Assembly: GCF_003569005.1 (NCBI RefSeq)
Contig: NZ_BCUR01000004.1
Location: 1,649,111-1,713,110 of the forward strand
DNA length: 64,000 nucleotides
Direction: 5' to 3'
Source: Vibrio superstes
Lineage (GTDB): Bacteria > Pseudomonadota > Gammaproteobacteria > Enterobacterales > Vibrionaceae
Part shown: positions 1-8,970 of the stretch, one piece after another
Position numbering within the stretch: the first letter of the stretch is position 1
Layout of the letters: each line of letters begins with the position of its first letter
Translations under genes and position numbers: made by a program
Notes under the pieces: generated by a model
Seen by the model: the letters and a program-made list of their open reading frames with translations, nothing else
Databases searched by the model: none
What the model was told of the DNA's origin: nothing

Positions 1-1053
1 GCCACTGTAAAAAAAGCAGAACAAGCCATTCTTGAGACCGAAACCACCAAATCTTACCTAACGATCGAGGGTACAGCAGAATATGGTGTTGCGGTTCAAA
101 AACTACTTTTTGGTGAAAACAGCGCTATCGTTTCTGAAAAGAAAGCAAAAACAGCTCAAGCACCAGGTGGTACCGGTGCATTGCGTGTTGCTGGTGAGTT
201 CATCAAGCGCCAACTAAGCGGCGCTAAAATCTGGATCAGCAACCCTACTTGGGCAAACCACAAGGGCGTATTCACTGCAGCTGGTGTTGAGATTGCTGAG
301 TATCGCTACTACAACGCTGAAACCAAGGCGAAAGACTTTGATGCCATGCTAGCGGACCTTGCCCAAGCAAATGAAGGCGACATCGTTCTACTGCACGGCT
401 GCTGTCATAACCCAACAGGCATCGACCCTACCGCTGACGAATGGCAAGCACTGGCTAAGCTAGCAGCAGACAAGAAATTGATACCACTGTTTGACTTCGC
501 GTACCAAGGCTTTGCTAAGGGCGTAGAAGAAGACGCTGCAGGCCTACGTGCGTTCGCTGAGCAAAATAGTGAAATCCTAGTCGCGAGTTCTTTCTCAAAG
601 AACTTTGGGCTGTACAACGAGCGCGTTGGTGCATTTACTCTAGTAGCGGCTAACGCGGAAGTTGCACAAACGGCTTTCTCTCAGGTTAAAGGCATTATTC
701 GTTCAATCTACTCTAACCCACCAGCTCACGGCTCTGCGGTAGTGACTCACATTCTAAACAATGCTGAACTGCGTAAAGAGTGGGAAGCAGAAGTGAAAGA
801 GATGCGTGACCGTATTCAAGAAATGCGTACGCTGTTTGTTGAAACCCTGAAAGCACAGGGCGTTTCTCGCGACTTTAGCTTTATTGAGCGTCAAAACGGT
901 ATGTTCTCTTTCTCTGGCCTAACCAAAGAGCAAGTAACACGCCTTAAAGATGAGTTTGCTATCTACATCGTAGGTTCAGGCCGTATCAGCGTTGCTGGCA
1001 TGACCAAAGACAACATGTTGCCACTGTGCAAAGGCATCGCAGCCGTACTTTAA
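1..1053 (+). CDS. aspC: Aspartate aminotransferase, 5' end cut by window
   Basis: Cytosolic PLP enzyme that interconverts aspartate and 2-oxoglutarate with oxaloacetate and glutamate. The reading frame is open from base 1, so about 45 N-terminal residues lie outside the window; E. coli AspC is 396 aa and 350 are present here. Visible landmarks are the [11 protein letters not shown] cofactor-binding segment, [22 protein letters not shown] and the PLP-lysine motif [13 protein letters not shown], and the protein ends IAAVL as in AspC. The match to E. coli AspC is close throughout, so TyrB is less likely. A TTG at 181 is internal and not the start. A rho-independent terminator follows. Confidence 0.95.
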   Translation, partial: ATVKKAEQAILETETTKSYLTIEGTAEYGVAVQKLLFGENSAIVSEKKAKTAQAPGGTGALRVAGEFIKRQLSGAKIWISNPTWANHKGVFTAAGVEIAEYRYYNAETKAKDFDAMLADLAQANEGDIVLLHGCCHNPTGIDPTADEWQALAKLAADKKLIPLFDFAYQGFAKGVEEDAAGLRAFAEQNSEILVASSFSKNFGLYNERVGAFTLVAANAEVAQTAFSQVKGIIRSIYSNPPAHGSAVVTHILNNAELRKEWEAEVKEMRDRIQEMRTLFVETLKAQGVSRDFSFIERQNGMFSFSGLTKEQVTRLKDEFAIYIVGSGRISVAGMTKDNMLPLCKGIAAVL

Positions 1054-1067
1054 CAGCCGTACTTTAA
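1040..1067 (+). repeat. 14-bp perfect tandem duplication across the aspC stop codon
   Basis: The unit CAGCCGTACTTTAA occurs twice back to back (1040-1053 and 1054-1067). The first copy carries the aspC stop codon and the second lies in the 3' UTR, just before the terminator. It looks like a replication-slippage duplication. Confidence 0.85.
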
Positions 1068-1080
1068 GTACTCTCAAACA

Positions 1081-1108
1081 AAAAGGCTGGTGTTTACCAG
1101 CCTTTTTT
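1081..1108 (+). terminator. Rho-independent terminator of aspC
   Basis: Stem GGCTGG / CCAGCC with a 6-base loop, preceded by A residues and followed by six T. The A run also lets it act on the minus strand, though the facing gene at 1128 points away from it only after its own stop, so it may serve both convergent genes. Confidence 0.9.
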
Positions 1109-1127
1109 ATTTCTGTAATTACTTACA

Positions 1128-1772
1128 TCAAAAGCGAAGTTTAGCCACTATCCCACCCTGATCTAGGGTTGAGTCATCATTCCAGATAGTTCGGCCATAC
1201 GCCCCAAGGGAAAAGTGTGTCGTGAAGTAATAATCTAAAGAGAGCTCAAAAGAAGACTCATGAGTGAGATCGTACTCTAGGTACTCGAGAACCATATTCC
1301 CTTCTAAAGCGTCAGTGAATCCGTAGTTGACCCCGGCAAACACCCCTAGCAAGAAGTCTTGTTCTTTCGCAATCGTCGAGCCATTGCTGTCTCGAATTTT
1401 AACGCTAACACCACCAAGCTTTACACCCGCATAGAGATCGCCGTTATCCATTACCGCAAAGCGCCTTGCTCCAGACACAGTGACATAGTCAGCCCTGTCG
1501 TTCTCATCGCCGTGATGAGTAAAGCGACCCTTGTATTGAATGTTGGTAATCCAGTACTCATTGACTAAAAATCTCAGATTTATATCACTGACCGTGACAC
1601 CATCCCGGCCCTCAAGCACATCCGAGTTGAGTTTACCTCCACCGATGGCCACACTTAAAAAGTTATAATTTACCGGTGCATCATACGATCGAAAGCCCCA
1701 ATCATAGGCTTCGCTATCTACAGCGAATAATGAACCTAAACTAAACAGTGCAATCGATGAGTATTTGTTCAT
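1128..1772 (-). CDS. Outer-membrane beta-barrel protein, function unknown
   Basis: 214 aa. It has a Sec-type signal peptide (about residues 1-22, ending near DSEA), followed by alternating amphipathic strands rich in Gly, Tyr and Asn, and ends KLRF with the C-terminal Phe typical of outer-membrane barrels. The size fits an 8-stranded OmpA/OmpW-like barrel. The start is supported by a GGGAG SD about 6 bases upstream. It is convergent with aspC. In E. coli aspC lies next to a porin gene (ompF), but this protein is far too short to be a classical trimeric porin. Substrate or role cannot be told from the sequence. Confidence 0.7.
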   Translation of the reverse strand: MNKYSSIALFSLGSLFAVDSEAYDWGFRSYDAPVNYNFLSVAIGGGKLNSDVLEGRDGVTVSDINLRFLVNEYWITNIQYKGRFTHHGDENDRADYVTVSGARRFAVMDNGDLYAGVKLGGVSVKIRDSNGSTIAKEQDFLLGVFAGVNYGFTDALEGNMVLEYLEYDLTHESSFELSLDYYFTTHFSLGAYGRTIWNDDSTLDQGGIVAKLRF

Positions 1773-1949
1773 GCGCTCTCCCTGTCATGAAAAAAGACAA
1801 ATAAATGCCTATATTCAACCATAATAGTAGACAATAAATGATGATAGTTTAGTGACTTAACAATGATTTAGCGCCAAACTACTATTTATATCCTCTTTTT
1901 TTCGTTTTACGATGAACGATGCACTCAATCGCGATAATTAAGGCGCCTC

Positions 1950-3818
1950 ATGGAAGTTGAACTACTCGAAATAAAACAGTTTCTCGCTCAATACCCCCCC
2001 TTCACAGACTTGCCTGATGAAGTACTCAGTCAGATAGCGCTTGAAACTGAAATATCCTACATCCGTAAGGGAGATGCAGTGGTTTCCTTAGGCGAGGCCA
2101 TCTCTGATTTCTTCGTGGTTCGCAGTGGCGTTGTTGAGATCTCCAAGCGGAACGGGTCTTTGTTCAACCGATTGGACGAAGGTGCGGTATTTGGGCAACT
2201 GGCGCTATTAAGTAATGGCAAGGTGATGTTTCCAGCTAAGGCCATTGAAGACTGCCTGCTATATTGCATACCCGCTGAAACCTTTCAAAACCTGTATGAC
2301 TCTTATGACTCATTCGCTGATTTCGTTGCGGTTGAAGACAGTACGCGACTACGTCGAGCCATTGCCAACACCGATGATAATGACCTCACAACGGCAAAAA
2401 TCACCGCAATGATTAACCGTCCAGCATCGACCATCTCTGAATTTTCGTCTATCAGAGATGCGGCAATACAAATGGACGATGAGAATACGTCTTGTCTTCT
2501 TGTAGTGGACGATGAAGCCCACAGCAACGACAAACTACGCGGCATACTCACAGACCGAGATTTATGTACCCGCGTGGTAGCTCAAGGCGTATCACCCGAT
2601 GACACGGTGAAGTCGGTGATGACCCAAGACGTTATTACTTTAGACAGCAACGCTTATGTCTATGAAGCCATGTTAACCATGCAGCGCTTCAACGTTCATC
2701 ACTTACCTATTCTTAGAAAAAACAAACCCATCGGCGTTATCGAAGCCAGTGATATCGTGCGTTACGAATCGCAAAACTCTTTACTATTAGTGAGCTCTAT
2801 CTTCCAACAAAACAGCGTTGATGATTTAGTCACTCTTTCTGAGCAGGTTAATGATAGTTTCGTCAGATTGGTCAACGAAGATGCTAACTCTCACATGGTG
2901 GGAAGTGCGATGGCCATCATAGGGAAAAGTTTTAAACAGCGCATCATAGAGCTTGCTGAAGAAGAGCTTGGCCCCTCGCCTGTTCCATATTGCTTTCTTG
3001 CTCTTGGTTCAATGGCGCGTGATGAGCAACTGATTGTAACCGATCAGGATAACGCCATTATTTTATCGAACAGCTTCGATAAAGAAAAACACGATGAATA
3101 CTTCGCTACCCTTTCTCAGATGGTCAGTGACGGATTGGATCGTTGTGGCTACCCATACTGTACCGGTGACATTATGGCAACCAACCCTATTTGGCGAATG
3201 ACTCAAACCGAATGGGAAGAATGCTTTGCAGACTGGATTGATAATCCTAATGCTAAGGCCTTGCTAAATGCGTCAATATTCTTTGATTTAGTCGGTGTAC
3301 ATGGACAAATCAAGTGGGCAGAAAAGCTCAATCGTTTTATTACTGAGCGCGCTAAGAACAACTCGAAATTCCTATACTGCTTGGCACGAAATGCACTCAA
3401 CCGAACGCCTCCATTAGGCTTTTTCAAGAGCTTTGTAATGGAAAAAGACGGTAAGCATAAAAACTCCATAAACCTTAAGCGCCGCGGTACCGCGCCACTG
3501 GCCGACCTTATACGCGTTCATGCGCTGGCTGTGGGCTCAACCCAGCAAAACTCTTTTGAACGCCTAGATGACATCCTTGATTCGGGAATTTTGCCTAGAG
3601 GAAGAGCGCAAGATCTTAAGGATGCACTCGAGTTTATTTCTCTGGTGCGCATACGACATCAAGCCATTGATATCAATGAAGAGAGAGAGCCCGATAACAA
3701 CATAGAGCCAGAAAACCTTTCTGATTTTGAAAGACGTAACCTTAAAGATGCTTTCCAGATCTTGAGTAATGCTCAGAATTTCTTGAAATTTCGCTATCAA
3801 GGCACATCGTTGAAATAA
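1950..3818 (+). CDS. cNMP-binding / CBS / DUF294 nucleotidyltransferase-like protein
   Basis: 622 aa, cytoplasmic. Apparent order of domains: cyclic-nucleotide-binding-like domain (about 10-125), CBS pair (about 150-275, with GILTDRDLCTRV and the typical HHLPI...IGVIEASDIVR), a DUF294 nucleotidyltransferase fold (about 300-440, with GSMARDEQ and TDQDNAII carrying the G-S...D-x-D pattern), and a DUF294 C-terminal domain to the end. The family architecture is that of a ligand-sensing putative nucleotidyltransferase, and the transferred group and target are unknown. Only 4 bases separate it from the exonuclease gene, so the two are almost certainly co-transcribed. Confidence 0.85.
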   Translation: MEVELLEIKQFLAQYPPFTDLPDEVLSQIALETEISYIRKGDAVVSLGEAISDFFVVRSGVVEISKRNGSLFNRLDEGAVFGQLALLSNGKVMFPAKAIEDCLLYCIPAETFQNLYDSYDSFADFVAVEDSTRLRRAIANTDDNDLTTAKITAMINRPASTISEFSSIRDAAIQMDDENTSCLLVVDDEAHSNDKLRGILTDRDLCTRVVAQGVSPDDTVKSVMTQDVITLDSNAYVYEAMLTMQRFNVHHLPILRKNKPIGVIEASDIVRYESQNSLLLVSSIFQQNSVDDLVTLSEQVNDSFVRLVNEDANSHMVGSAMAIIGKSFKQRIIELAEEELGPSPVPYCFLALGSMARDEQLIVTDQDNAIILSNSFDKEKHDEYFATLSQMVSDGLDRCGYPYCTGDIMATNPIWRMTQTEWEECFADWIDNPNAKALLNASIFFDLVGVHGQIKWAEKLNRFITERAKNNSKFLYCLARNALNRTPPLGFFKSFVMEKDGKHKNSINLKRRGTAPLADLIRVHALAVGSTQQNSFERLDDILDSGILPRGRAQDLKDALEFISLVRIRHQAIDINEEREPDNNIEPENLSDFERRNLKDAFQILSNAQNFLKFRYQGTSLK

Positions 3819-3822
3819 TAAT

Positions 3823-4557
3823 ATGTTTAAAAAAACAGATGAAAGTCAGGTGCCTGTGACACCTACCAAAGATTGGCAAGCGCATTTCAATGCCTTGCTT
3901 GAGGAGAGTAAACACGGGCATATTAAACGCTTCTACGAGGCGGGCACTATCGACCATAAAACACCACTGAAAGATGTCCCCTTTTTAGCGTTAGATTTTG
4001 AAACCACTGGGCTTAATTCAGACAAAGATGAAATCATCTCCATAGGATTAGTCCCATTTGACTTAAATCGAATCTATCTTAAGCAAAGCAAGCAATGGCT
4101 TATCAAGCCGCAAAAAGCCCTTAATGCAGACTCTGTGGTGATCCATGGTATTACTCACTCAGAGCTTCAATACGCTCCAGATATCATGAACGTTCTACCT
4201 GAGTTCCTTGATGCTATCGCAGGTAAGGTGTGCGTAGTTCATTATCGACAAATAGAACGCAGCTTTTTAGACAGTATCCTTAGGCGTAGAGTCAACGAAG
4301 GCATTCAGTTTCCTGTGATTGATACCTTGCAGATCGAGTGGCAAGTGCAGCAAGAATACGCTGCTGGCTTTATGAATCGCTTGAAGGGTAAAAGGCCCGG
4401 CTCTGTGCGTCTTGCTAAGAGTCGTAAGCGCTACAACCTGCCTACATATACACCTCATGATGCGCTAGTGGATGCCATCGCTACAGCCGAGCTTTTGCAA
4501 GCACAAGTCGCTCATCATTTCAGCCCTGATACTGCAGTCGAAGAGTTATGGCTATAG
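3823..4557 (+). CDS. DnaQ-like 3'-5' exonuclease (DEDDh)
   Basis: 244 aa. Exo I motif ALDFETTGL (near residue 52), Exo II region VVHYRQIERSFLD with the conserved Asp, and Exo III HDALVDAIATAEL supply the D-E-D-D-h metal and catalytic residues of the Pol III epsilon superfamily. It lacks the tau/alpha-binding tail of true DnaQ and is not the replicative proofreader. It is the second gene of a two-gene operon with the DUF294 protein, a pairing known from other gammaproteobacteria. The substrate could be DNA ends or small RNAs; the sequence does not decide. Confidence 0.85.
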   Translation: MFKKTDESQVPVTPTKDWQAHFNALLEESKHGHIKRFYEAGTIDHKTPLKDVPFLALDFETTGLNSDKDEIISIGLVPFDLNRIYLKQSKQWLIKPQKALNADSVVIHGITHSELQYAPDIMNVLPEFLDAIAGKVCVVHYRQIERSFLDSILRRRVNEGIQFPVIDTLQIEWQVQQEYAAGFMNRLKGKRPGSVRLAKSRKRYNLPTYTPHDALVDAIATAELLQAQVAHHFSPDTAVEELWL

Positions 4558-4601
4558 GGCCTTGGGCTTAAAGTTAAGTGTTAAGGGCTTAGGCAATTTC
4601 T

Positions 4602-5018
4602 TTAGCTTAACGCTGTACGTAACACCCAATGCTGAGGCTCAGCGTCAGCGTTGGGGACCTTCTGCCAGCCAAGTCGAGTGTATAGGGTTGGCCGATTAGT
4701 GTAGACATAAAGGTGCTGCTGATTCAGGTCGCCACACTGTCGCGATGCTTCCTCGATAAGCTTCGACCCTATCCCACTCCCTCTGCAATCAGGTTTAACC
4801 AAAAGTGCGTTTATCCAAACTACTTTCTTATCCGTGAATGGCTGCTCAAAACGAGAAAATGCGATTCCTCCCGCCAATTTCCCATCACACAAGGCAAAGA
4901 TTGGCTGGGGATAGTCAGGTGATGAGATAACAATATCTTGTGACCATTCATCGATACACCAAGCTCGAAATTGAGAGCTTAGTGGTTTGGATGACTCTAC
5001 AATCTGCACTTGTTTCAT
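4602..5018 (-). CDS. GNAT-family N-acetyltransferase
   Basis: 138 aa. The acetyl-CoA-binding motif A is visible as VKPDCRGSGIGSKLIEEA (about residues 74-91), followed by LYVYTNRPTLYTRLGW, the typical end of the fold where the Tyr acts as a general acid in many members. The substrate is unknown. The chosen ATG at 5018 overlaps the TGA of the upstream yqfB-like gene by one base, so translation is probably coupled. A TTG one codon further upstream is less likely. Confidence 0.8.
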   Translation of the reverse strand: MKQVQIVESSKPLSSQFRAWCIDEWSQDIVISSPDYPQPIFALCDGKLAGGIAFSRFEQPFTDKKVVWINALLVKPDCRGSGIGSKLIEEASRQCGDLNQQHLYVYTNRPTLYTRLGWQKVPNADAEPQHWVLRTALS

Positions 5019-5332
5019 CAATCGACCAATTGGTACTCAATCACAAACAATTGGGAAATATCGGGGTAAATATCGGAGATGACCTGTTTCAATACAGGCA
5101 GGGTCATATTTTCTTGAACAGCATGGAATTCCGTAAGGTTTGCAAACTGTATCGGTGTCACCGACTTGATCTGCAATCGACAAAACGCACGCCCCTGCTC
5201 AAAAGTTGCCACGTCAACGATAGAGCCTGGCGCATAATCACACTCATTGGCATCTCGGATGGTGATGGTTTTCTTTCCAGCCAAGATGTCATGTTCAAAA
5301 CGTTCAAAGAACGTCATGGTTGATAAACTCAT
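5018..5332 (-). CDS. yqfB: N4-acetylcytidine amidohydrolase, YqfB type (ASCH domain)
   Basis: 104 aa with the ASCH fold. It aligns without gaps over the first 76 residues with E. coli YqfB (103 aa), which hydrolyses N4-acetylcytidine to cytidine. The residues described as catalytic there, Lys21, Thr24 and Glu74, are all present (AGKKTIT and QENMTL). The ATG at 5332 was chosen because it matches the YqfB start and has an AAAGGAA SD; an upstream ATG at 5398 would add 22 unrelated residues. A terminator-like hairpin lies only about 19 bases upstream of the start. Confidence 0.85.
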   Translation of the reverse strand: MSLSTMTFFERFEHDILAGKKTITIRDANECDYAPGSIVDVATFEQGRAFCRLQIKSVTPIQFANLTEFHAVQENMTLPVLKQVISDIYPDISQLFVIEYQLVD

Positions 5333-5350
5333 TTTATTTCCTTTGTTCAC

Positions 5351-5374
5351 AAAAAAGGCCTGATGAATCAGGCC
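5351..5374 (-). terminator. Rho-independent terminator after the BCCT gene
   Basis: On the minus strand the stem GGCCTGA / TCAGGCC with a 4-base loop is followed by six T. It ends so close to the yqfB-like start that the downstream genes must rely on read-through or on a promoter upstream of the hairpin. Confidence 0.85.
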
Positions 5375-5407
5375 CTTTACTCTTACTTGGTCTTTCAACT
5401 GTTAAGC

Positions 5408-6979
5408 TTAACGCTCTTCAGTTGCCATACCCATTAGCAAGCTCACACACATGGCAAGCAATACAAAGGTAAATGGCAGAGCGGTAGAAATCGCACCAGC
5501 CTGTAGGGCCTGTACTGCTTCTGAACCACCAACCCAAAGCATCGCAACCGCGATTGCGCCTTCCATAAATGCCCAGAATACACGTTGTGGCATAGGAGCA
5601 TCTAGCTTACCACCAGCAGTAATACTATCAATGACCAAAGAACCCGAGTCAGACGATGTTACGAAGAACACCATAACCAAGATAATCGCGATGATAGATA
5701 GCATGTTTGCCATTGGCATAGCGTCAAACATCTCAAACATTGCTAGAGAGACGTCGGTTAGACCTTTAGTACCTAGAATACCCACATTGTTGATCACTTG
5801 GTCAATCGCCAAGCCACCAAACGTAGACATCCAAATTAGAGTCACTGTTGTTGGTACAATTAATACTGCAGTCATAAACTGACGAACGGTACGGCCCTTA
5901 GAAACGCGAGCGATGAACATGCCTACGAATGGGGACCATGAAATCCACCAAGCCCAGTAGAATACCGTCCAACCTTGGAACCACGCCTCGTCATCACGAC
6001 CGTGCGGATTACTCAGTGGGATAATGTTTTCTACGTAAGCCGTCAATGTTGTTGCGATACTACCAAAGGTAACGTGGTAGCCAATAAACAGCACAAACAT
6101 CAACAAAACAAAAGCGATGATCATGTTGATGTTTGATACCAACTTAACACCGCCGTGCATGCCACGCATTACAGACACAATCGCTAGTAAGGTAACAAAA
6201 CTGATTACGGCAACCTGCAAGCCAAAGCCAGCATCAATACCAAACACGTGTTGAATACCACTTGCCGCCTGCTGAGCACCCAGACCGAGCGATGTTGCAA
6301 GGCCAAATAACGTCGCAAGTACAGCAAGAATATCAACAATGTGACCAGGCCAACCCCAAGCGCGATCACCTAAGATCGGGTAGAAGATGGAACGGATAGA
6401 AAGCGGTAAACCTTTGTTGTACGCAAAGAAAGCCAGAGAAAGCGCTACAACACCATAAATAGCCCAAGGGTGAAGACCCCAGTGGTACATAGTCGCACCT
6501 AGCGCTAGCTTCGCAGCTTCTGGAGTATTCGCTTCCACATTAAGCGGAGTCTCATACCAACCAGTGAAGTAAGCAACCGGCTCAGCCACACTCCAGAACA
6601 TCAGACCGATGCCCATGCCGGCAGCGAATAGCATCGCAATCCAAGACATCACTGAGTATTCAGCGACTGCGTCTTTACCACCTAAACGGATTTTGCCGTA
6701 AGGCGACACAATCAATGCTAAGCAGAAGACTACGAAAATGTTACCCGCCCAGATAAACAAGGCATCAAAGGAGCCGATAATCTGCCACTTTAGGCCATCA
6801 AGTGCGCTTTTGGCGGTATCTGCATCCAGAAACACCATTGCCAGTAGAAAAAGAATGGTCAGGCCAGCACTCGCGGAAAACACCGCATTGTGCACATCAA
6901 AACCCCATTTTTGGACATTATCTTGTCCAATCTGATAGTCAGTACTGTCAATACTGTACTTATCAATTCCCTTGGTCAT
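5408..6979 (-). CDS. BCCT-family betaine/choline/carnitine-type transporter
   Basis: 523 aa inner-membrane protein with about 12 membrane segments. The BCCT signature is clear: GMGIGLMFWSVAEP in TM3 and the Trp-rich GWTVFYWAWWISWSPFVG followed by ISKG-like RVSKGRTVRQF in TM8. In this family these segments bind trimethylammonium compounds or related compatible solutes such as betaine, choline, ectoine and DMSP. The long regulatory C-terminal tail of osmosensing BetP is absent; the protein ends soon after the last TM. The ATG at 6979 was chosen because GGGAGGT sits 3 bases upstream; the ATG at 6991 lies immediately before that SD. It follows a TRAP operon on the same strand. Confidence 0.9.
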   Translation of the reverse strand: MTKGIDKYSIDSTDYQIGQDNVQKWGFDVHNAVFSASAGLTILFLLAMVFLDADTAKSALDGLKWQIIGSFDALFIWAGNIFVVFCLALIVSPYGKIRLGGKDAVAEYSVMSWIAMLFAAGMGIGLMFWSVAEPVAYFTGWYETPLNVEANTPEAAKLALGATMYHWGLHPWAIYGVVALSLAFFAYNKGLPLSIRSIFYPILGDRAWGWPGHIVDILAVLATLFGLATSLGLGAQQAASGIQHVFGIDAGFGLQVAVISFVTLLAIVSVMRGMHGGVKLVSNINMIIAFVLLMFVLFIGYHVTFGSIATTLTAYVENIIPLSNPHGRDDEAWFQGWTVFYWAWWISWSPFVGMFIARVSKGRTVRQFMTAVLIVPTTVTLIWMSTFGGLAIDQVINNVGILGTKGLTDVSLAMFEMFDAMPMANMLSIIAIILVMVFFVTSSDSGSLVIDSITAGGKLDAPMPQRVFWAFMEGAIAVAMLWVGGSEAVQALQAGAISTALPFTFVLLAMCVSLLMGMATEER

Positions 6980-7088
6980 TCGACCTCCCATGTTTGCACA
7001 AAAAACGTACCGATTACGATTACATCATGTAATTAACTTTCAATTATAACTGAACAAGACTCTTTTTTCGATAAATCAGGGAATTAAG

Positions 7089-8378
7089 TTACATAGTTAA
7101 CCCGTACATACCCGGAAACAGCAGCAGGGTCGCGAGCACGACTACTTGAATTGCGATAAACGGCATAACCCCTGCGTAAATATCTCTTGTCGTAACCTGT
7201 TTAGGCGCAACCCCTTTCAGATAGAACAAACTGAAGCCAAATGGTGGTGTTAAAAAGGAGGTCTGTAAGTTCATCGCTACCAGTATGGCAAACCACACCA
7301 TATTGATGCCCAGAAGCTCAGCAACCGGAGAGATCATAGGAACGATAATGAAACAGATTTCCACGAAATCAATGAAGAAACCCAACACAAGAATGACTAG
7401 CATTACTAGGATCAAGAAGCCCCACTTCTCGCCCGGAAGTTTGAGTAACCATTCTTCTACTATGTAATCTCCGCCTGTGTAGGTAAATGCCATAGAGAAT
7501 GCAGTAGCACCGAGTAAGATGGCAAACACCATAGCCGTGACCTTTACGGTTTCTTTCGACGACTCATACAATAAGGTCCAGCTAAATTGTCGATACAGCA
7601 GCGCTAATACGATTGCGCCCGCACCACCTAGAGCGGCAGATTCAGTGGGCGTTGCAATGCCCGCAAAAATAGAACCAAGCACGACGACGATCAACGCTAA
7701 AGGCGGCACTATTGCTTTTAAAGCCGCAATCACTTCTTGTTTACGGCTTTGATCATCAAGCTTAGGGATGGATTGAGCGGCCTCGGGCTTGAAAAAAGCG
7801 TAGATAGCAATATACAAAACATAGGCAATCACCAGCACTAAGCCCGGCCAAAGGGCTGCTTTAAACAAATCGCCAACAGGAACACCCAGTACATCGCCCA
7901 ATAATATAAGGACAATAGAAGGCGGAATAATCTGACCTAACGTACCGGACGCACATATGGTGCCACAGGCAAGCTTCTTGTCGTAGTTGTACTTCAACAT
8001 TACAGGCAGAGAAATCAAGCCCATCGCCACCACCGATGCCCCCACTACCCCGGTCGATGCTGCAAGCAGTGCGCCAACCAAGACGGTTGAGATAGCAATC
8101 CCTCCTCGCACTCCGCCAAACAGTCTCCCCATGGCTTCTAGTAATTGTTCAGCCAAGCGAGTTTTTTGCAGTACCAAACCCATAAATATAAACAGTGGCA
8201 CAGCCATCAATACGGTGTTCTGCATTATCGATTCTATGCGATAAGGCATGAAGGCAAATATATCCCAGCCCTCTGACCACACCCCAAATAGCAGCGCTAT
8301 ACCGCCAAAGGTAAACGCCACTGGAAAACCAAGCAATAGCGCAAACAAGGCTACCGCAAACATAATAATCCCTATCAT
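7089..8378 (-). CDS. dctM: TRAP transporter large permease subunit (DctM type)
   Basis: 429 aa with about 12 TM segments and the DctM repeat features (PLFIFMGLVL, GVVGASVVAMGLISLPVML, ICASGTLGQIIPPSIVLI). It forms the Na+-driven channel of a tripartite ATP-independent periplasmic transporter together with the DctQ protein upstream. Its start overlaps the DctQ stop by 4 bases (ATGA), indicating translational coupling. Confidence 0.92.
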   Translation of the reverse strand: MIGIIMFAVALFALLLGFPVAFTFGGIALLFGVWSEGWDIFAFMPYRIESIMQNTVLMAVPLFIFMGLVLQKTRLAEQLLEAMGRLFGGVRGGIAISTVLVGALLAASTGVVGASVVAMGLISLPVMLKYNYDKKLACGTICASGTLGQIIPPSIVLILLGDVLGVPVGDLFKAALWPGLVLVIAYVLYIAIYAFFKPEAAQSIPKLDDQSRKQEVIAALKAIVPPLALIVVVLGSIFAGIATPTESAALGGAGAIVLALLYRQFSWTLLYESSKETVKVTAMVFAILLGATAFSMAFTYTGGDYIVEEWLLKLPGEKWGFLILVMLVILVLGFFIDFVEICFIIVPMISPVAELLGINMVWFAILVAMNLQTSFLTPPFGFSLFYLKGVAPKQVTTRDIYAGVMPFIAIQVVVLATLLLFPGMYGLTM

Positions 8379-8899
8379 GCTTGTTCCTTCTTATGCGTAT
8401 CCGCGTTAAGTAATTGACTAAGAGACTTGCACAGCAGCCCCAAGCCACTTGTAGCAATAAAGAAAAATGAGACTGGAATAACCGCCTTGATTATCCATCG
8501 ATAAGGTAATCCGCCGGGGTCACCCGACTGCTCGCCAATATCATAAGCCTGATAGGCAAAATCAATGCCATACCAAGCAATCAATAAACTGAACGGCAGC
8601 AACCAAAAGAAGATTCCAAGAATATCAATAATGGCCTGTACCTTCGGTGAGAAGCGTTCGTAGAAGATATCCACACGCACGTGGCCATTGGTTTTTATGG
8701 CGTAGGGTACGCCGAGCAAGAATACCGCAGAAAACAGATGCCACTCTAACTCTTGAAAAGCGATAGACACGTCATTAAATACATAACGCATCACAACATC
8801 GTAAACAACGTTTGCTACTAAAAGCAAAAACAACACACTGGAGATATGCCCCAGTGCGTCGCTAATTCTATTAAAAAATCCCTCTAATGCAGTCAGCAA
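8375..8899 (-). CDS. dctQ: TRAP transporter small permease subunit (DctQ type)
   Basis: 174 aa with four predicted TM segments and the DctQ-type motif region RVDIFYERFSPKVQAIID. It bridges the binding protein and the DctM subunit. The start appears to be TTG at 8899 (or CTG one codon later), since a GGAGGT SD sits just upstream and the nearby ATG is out of frame. A weak start may tune subunit amounts relative to the periplasmic protein. Confidence 0.88.
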   Translation of the reverse strand: MLTALEGFFNRISDALGHISSVLFLLLVANVVYDVVMRYVFNDVSIAFQELEWHLFSAVFLLGVPYAIKTNGHVRVDIFYERFSPKVQAIIDILGIFFWLLPFSLLIAWYGIDFAYQAYDIGEQSGDPGGLPYRWIIKAVIPVSFFFIATSGLGLLCKSLSQLLNADTHKKEQA

Positions 8900-8933
8900 T
8901 TGACCTCCATGTCTGCTGAAACTAATGATTTAT

Positions 8934-8963
8934 GTGGACCTTCAGCTCACACTGAAAGTCCAC
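8934..8963 (-). other. Intercistronic hairpin between dctP and dctQ
   Basis: Inverted repeat GTGGACCTTCAG / CTGAAAGTCCAC with a 6-base loop and no T tract. It lies between the binding-protein gene and the permease genes, where RNA-stabilising or attenuating hairpins often keep binding protein in excess. Confidence 0.6.
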
Positions 8964-8970
8964 GGCTTGT

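Noticed and set aside
5451..5882. 143-codon plus-strand frame opposite the BCCT gene
   Set aside because: It mirrors codons of a membrane protein and shows no SD or recognisable motif.
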